64,000 nucleotides of DNA from Heliocidaris erythrogramma (taxonomy: Eukaryota > Echinodermata > Echinoidea > Camarodonta > Echinometridae), in assembly GCA_025617745.1 (NCBI GenBank), contig CM046853.1:6444873-6508872 (forward strand), in the 5' to 3' direction. Positions 63,590-64,000 of this stretch are shown piece after piece (position 1 is the stretch's first letter; the number at the start of each line of letters is the position of its first letter). The position numbers and the translations under genes are program-made. The notes below the pieces were generated by a model, which was not told the origin of the DNA, did not search any database, and saw nothing but the letters and a program-made list of their open reading frames with translations.

Positions 63590-64000
63590 GGTTGTAAGGG
63601 TTAGATTAAATAGAGCTAGAGGTATACGGATATAATGTAGTAGTTTTGGTAGCAGAAATAGGATGGTAGCAAATGTGGGATGGTAGCAGATGTAGAATGG
63701 TAGTAGTTGCACTGAATGGGAGGTAGAATGGTAATAATGGTAGCACGCGTAAAGTGAGGGAGAATGGAAGAAAAGGTAGGATGGTAGTCGAGGTGGGATG
63801 GGTGAGGTTTAGGGTAAAAGTGAGTGAGATGGTAGAGTGTAGTAAAGTGCAAAAAGGAAGTAGAGATAGCAGTGGCTTATCTGGATTTCGGCTTTATCGG
63901 GAGGGGTAAAACGTCCGAACAAACCATCAATGTAAGAAAATCACTTTTTGTGTGCCCTATGGTTTGTTTGGACAGGACAGGAGAGGGGCCGTGGGAGAGC
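61484..64000. other. Upstream flank of ADAM10
   Basis: This should contain the ADAM10 promoter and 5'UTR. I cannot fix a start site: no clear TATA element or initiator stands out. It holds a CTTT/CCTT tract (61685-61900, source of spurious F/L/S and K/R ORFs), a repeat fragment at 61995-62140, G runs at 62261-62273 and 63557-63590, and a GGTAGAATGGTAG-like short repeat at 63640-63840. Two ORFs near 62861-63359 are unrecognised. Confidence 0.5.

Noticed and set aside
1..64000. CRISPR arrays, operons, rRNA genes, viral genes
   Set aside because: None seen. The evenly spaced repeats are tandem or transposon-derived, and the gene structure is plainly eukaryotic.

Overview
This is a eukaryotic, intron-rich, AT-rich window (roughly one third GC by eye) that holds one recognisable protein-coding gene. 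The minus strand carries what looks like a complete ADAM10 gene (a disintegrin and metalloproteinase 10, the alpha-secretase/Notch sheddase) from the ATG at 61483 to the TAA at 8410. I assembled 14 coding exons by hand. All splice phases agree and the exons sum to 2,280 nt, i.e. 759 codons plus stop, close to the roughly 750 residues usual for ADAM10. The order is signal peptide, propeptide with cysteine switch, furin site, zinc metalloprotease ([10 protein letters not shown] then HD), disintegrin-like and cysteine-rich modules, one membrane span and a short basic tail. Thirteen introns separate the exons. One of them, between exons 10 and 11, can only be joined in frame as an AT-AC intron with U12-type 5' splice site and branch-site sequences.

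The rest of the window is introns and flanks filled with mobile-element remains. These include TA-flanked terminal-inverted-repeat (TIR) elements, TTAA-flanked piggyBac-like MITEs, hAT- and Harbinger-like MITEs, several foldback elements and long hairpins, a truncated Penelope-like retroelement (GIY-YIG endonuclease end), the 3' tail of a non-LTR retrotransposon, tRNA-related SINE pieces, microsatellites and tandem repeats. Nesting is frequent and can be read as a time series, and in two cases an uninterrupted paralogous copy shows the empty insertion site.

Layout by coordinate: 1-8409 is the downstream flank of ADAM10 and possibly its 3'UTR, with no gene recognised. 8410-27237 holds exons 14 to 4, fairly closely packed. 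27238-41346 is intron 3 (long GAA/TTC tract, 1.67-kb foldback, LINE tail, Penelope fragment, many MITEs). 41347-51348 holds exon 3, intron 2 and exon 2. 51349-61434 is intron 1, containing a large nested palindrome complex that repeats an exon-like cassette on the ADAM10 sense strand. 61435-61483 is exon 1. 61484-64000 is the upstream flank with pyrimidine and poly-G tracts.

Organism: an animal. The repeat style (dense TACATGTA motifs, Penelope elements, short-TIR MITEs, TTAGGG repeats) and the well-conserved ADAM10 fit a marine invertebrate. I lean to an echinoderm or related deuterostome, but this is an impression from the repeats and not a demonstration.
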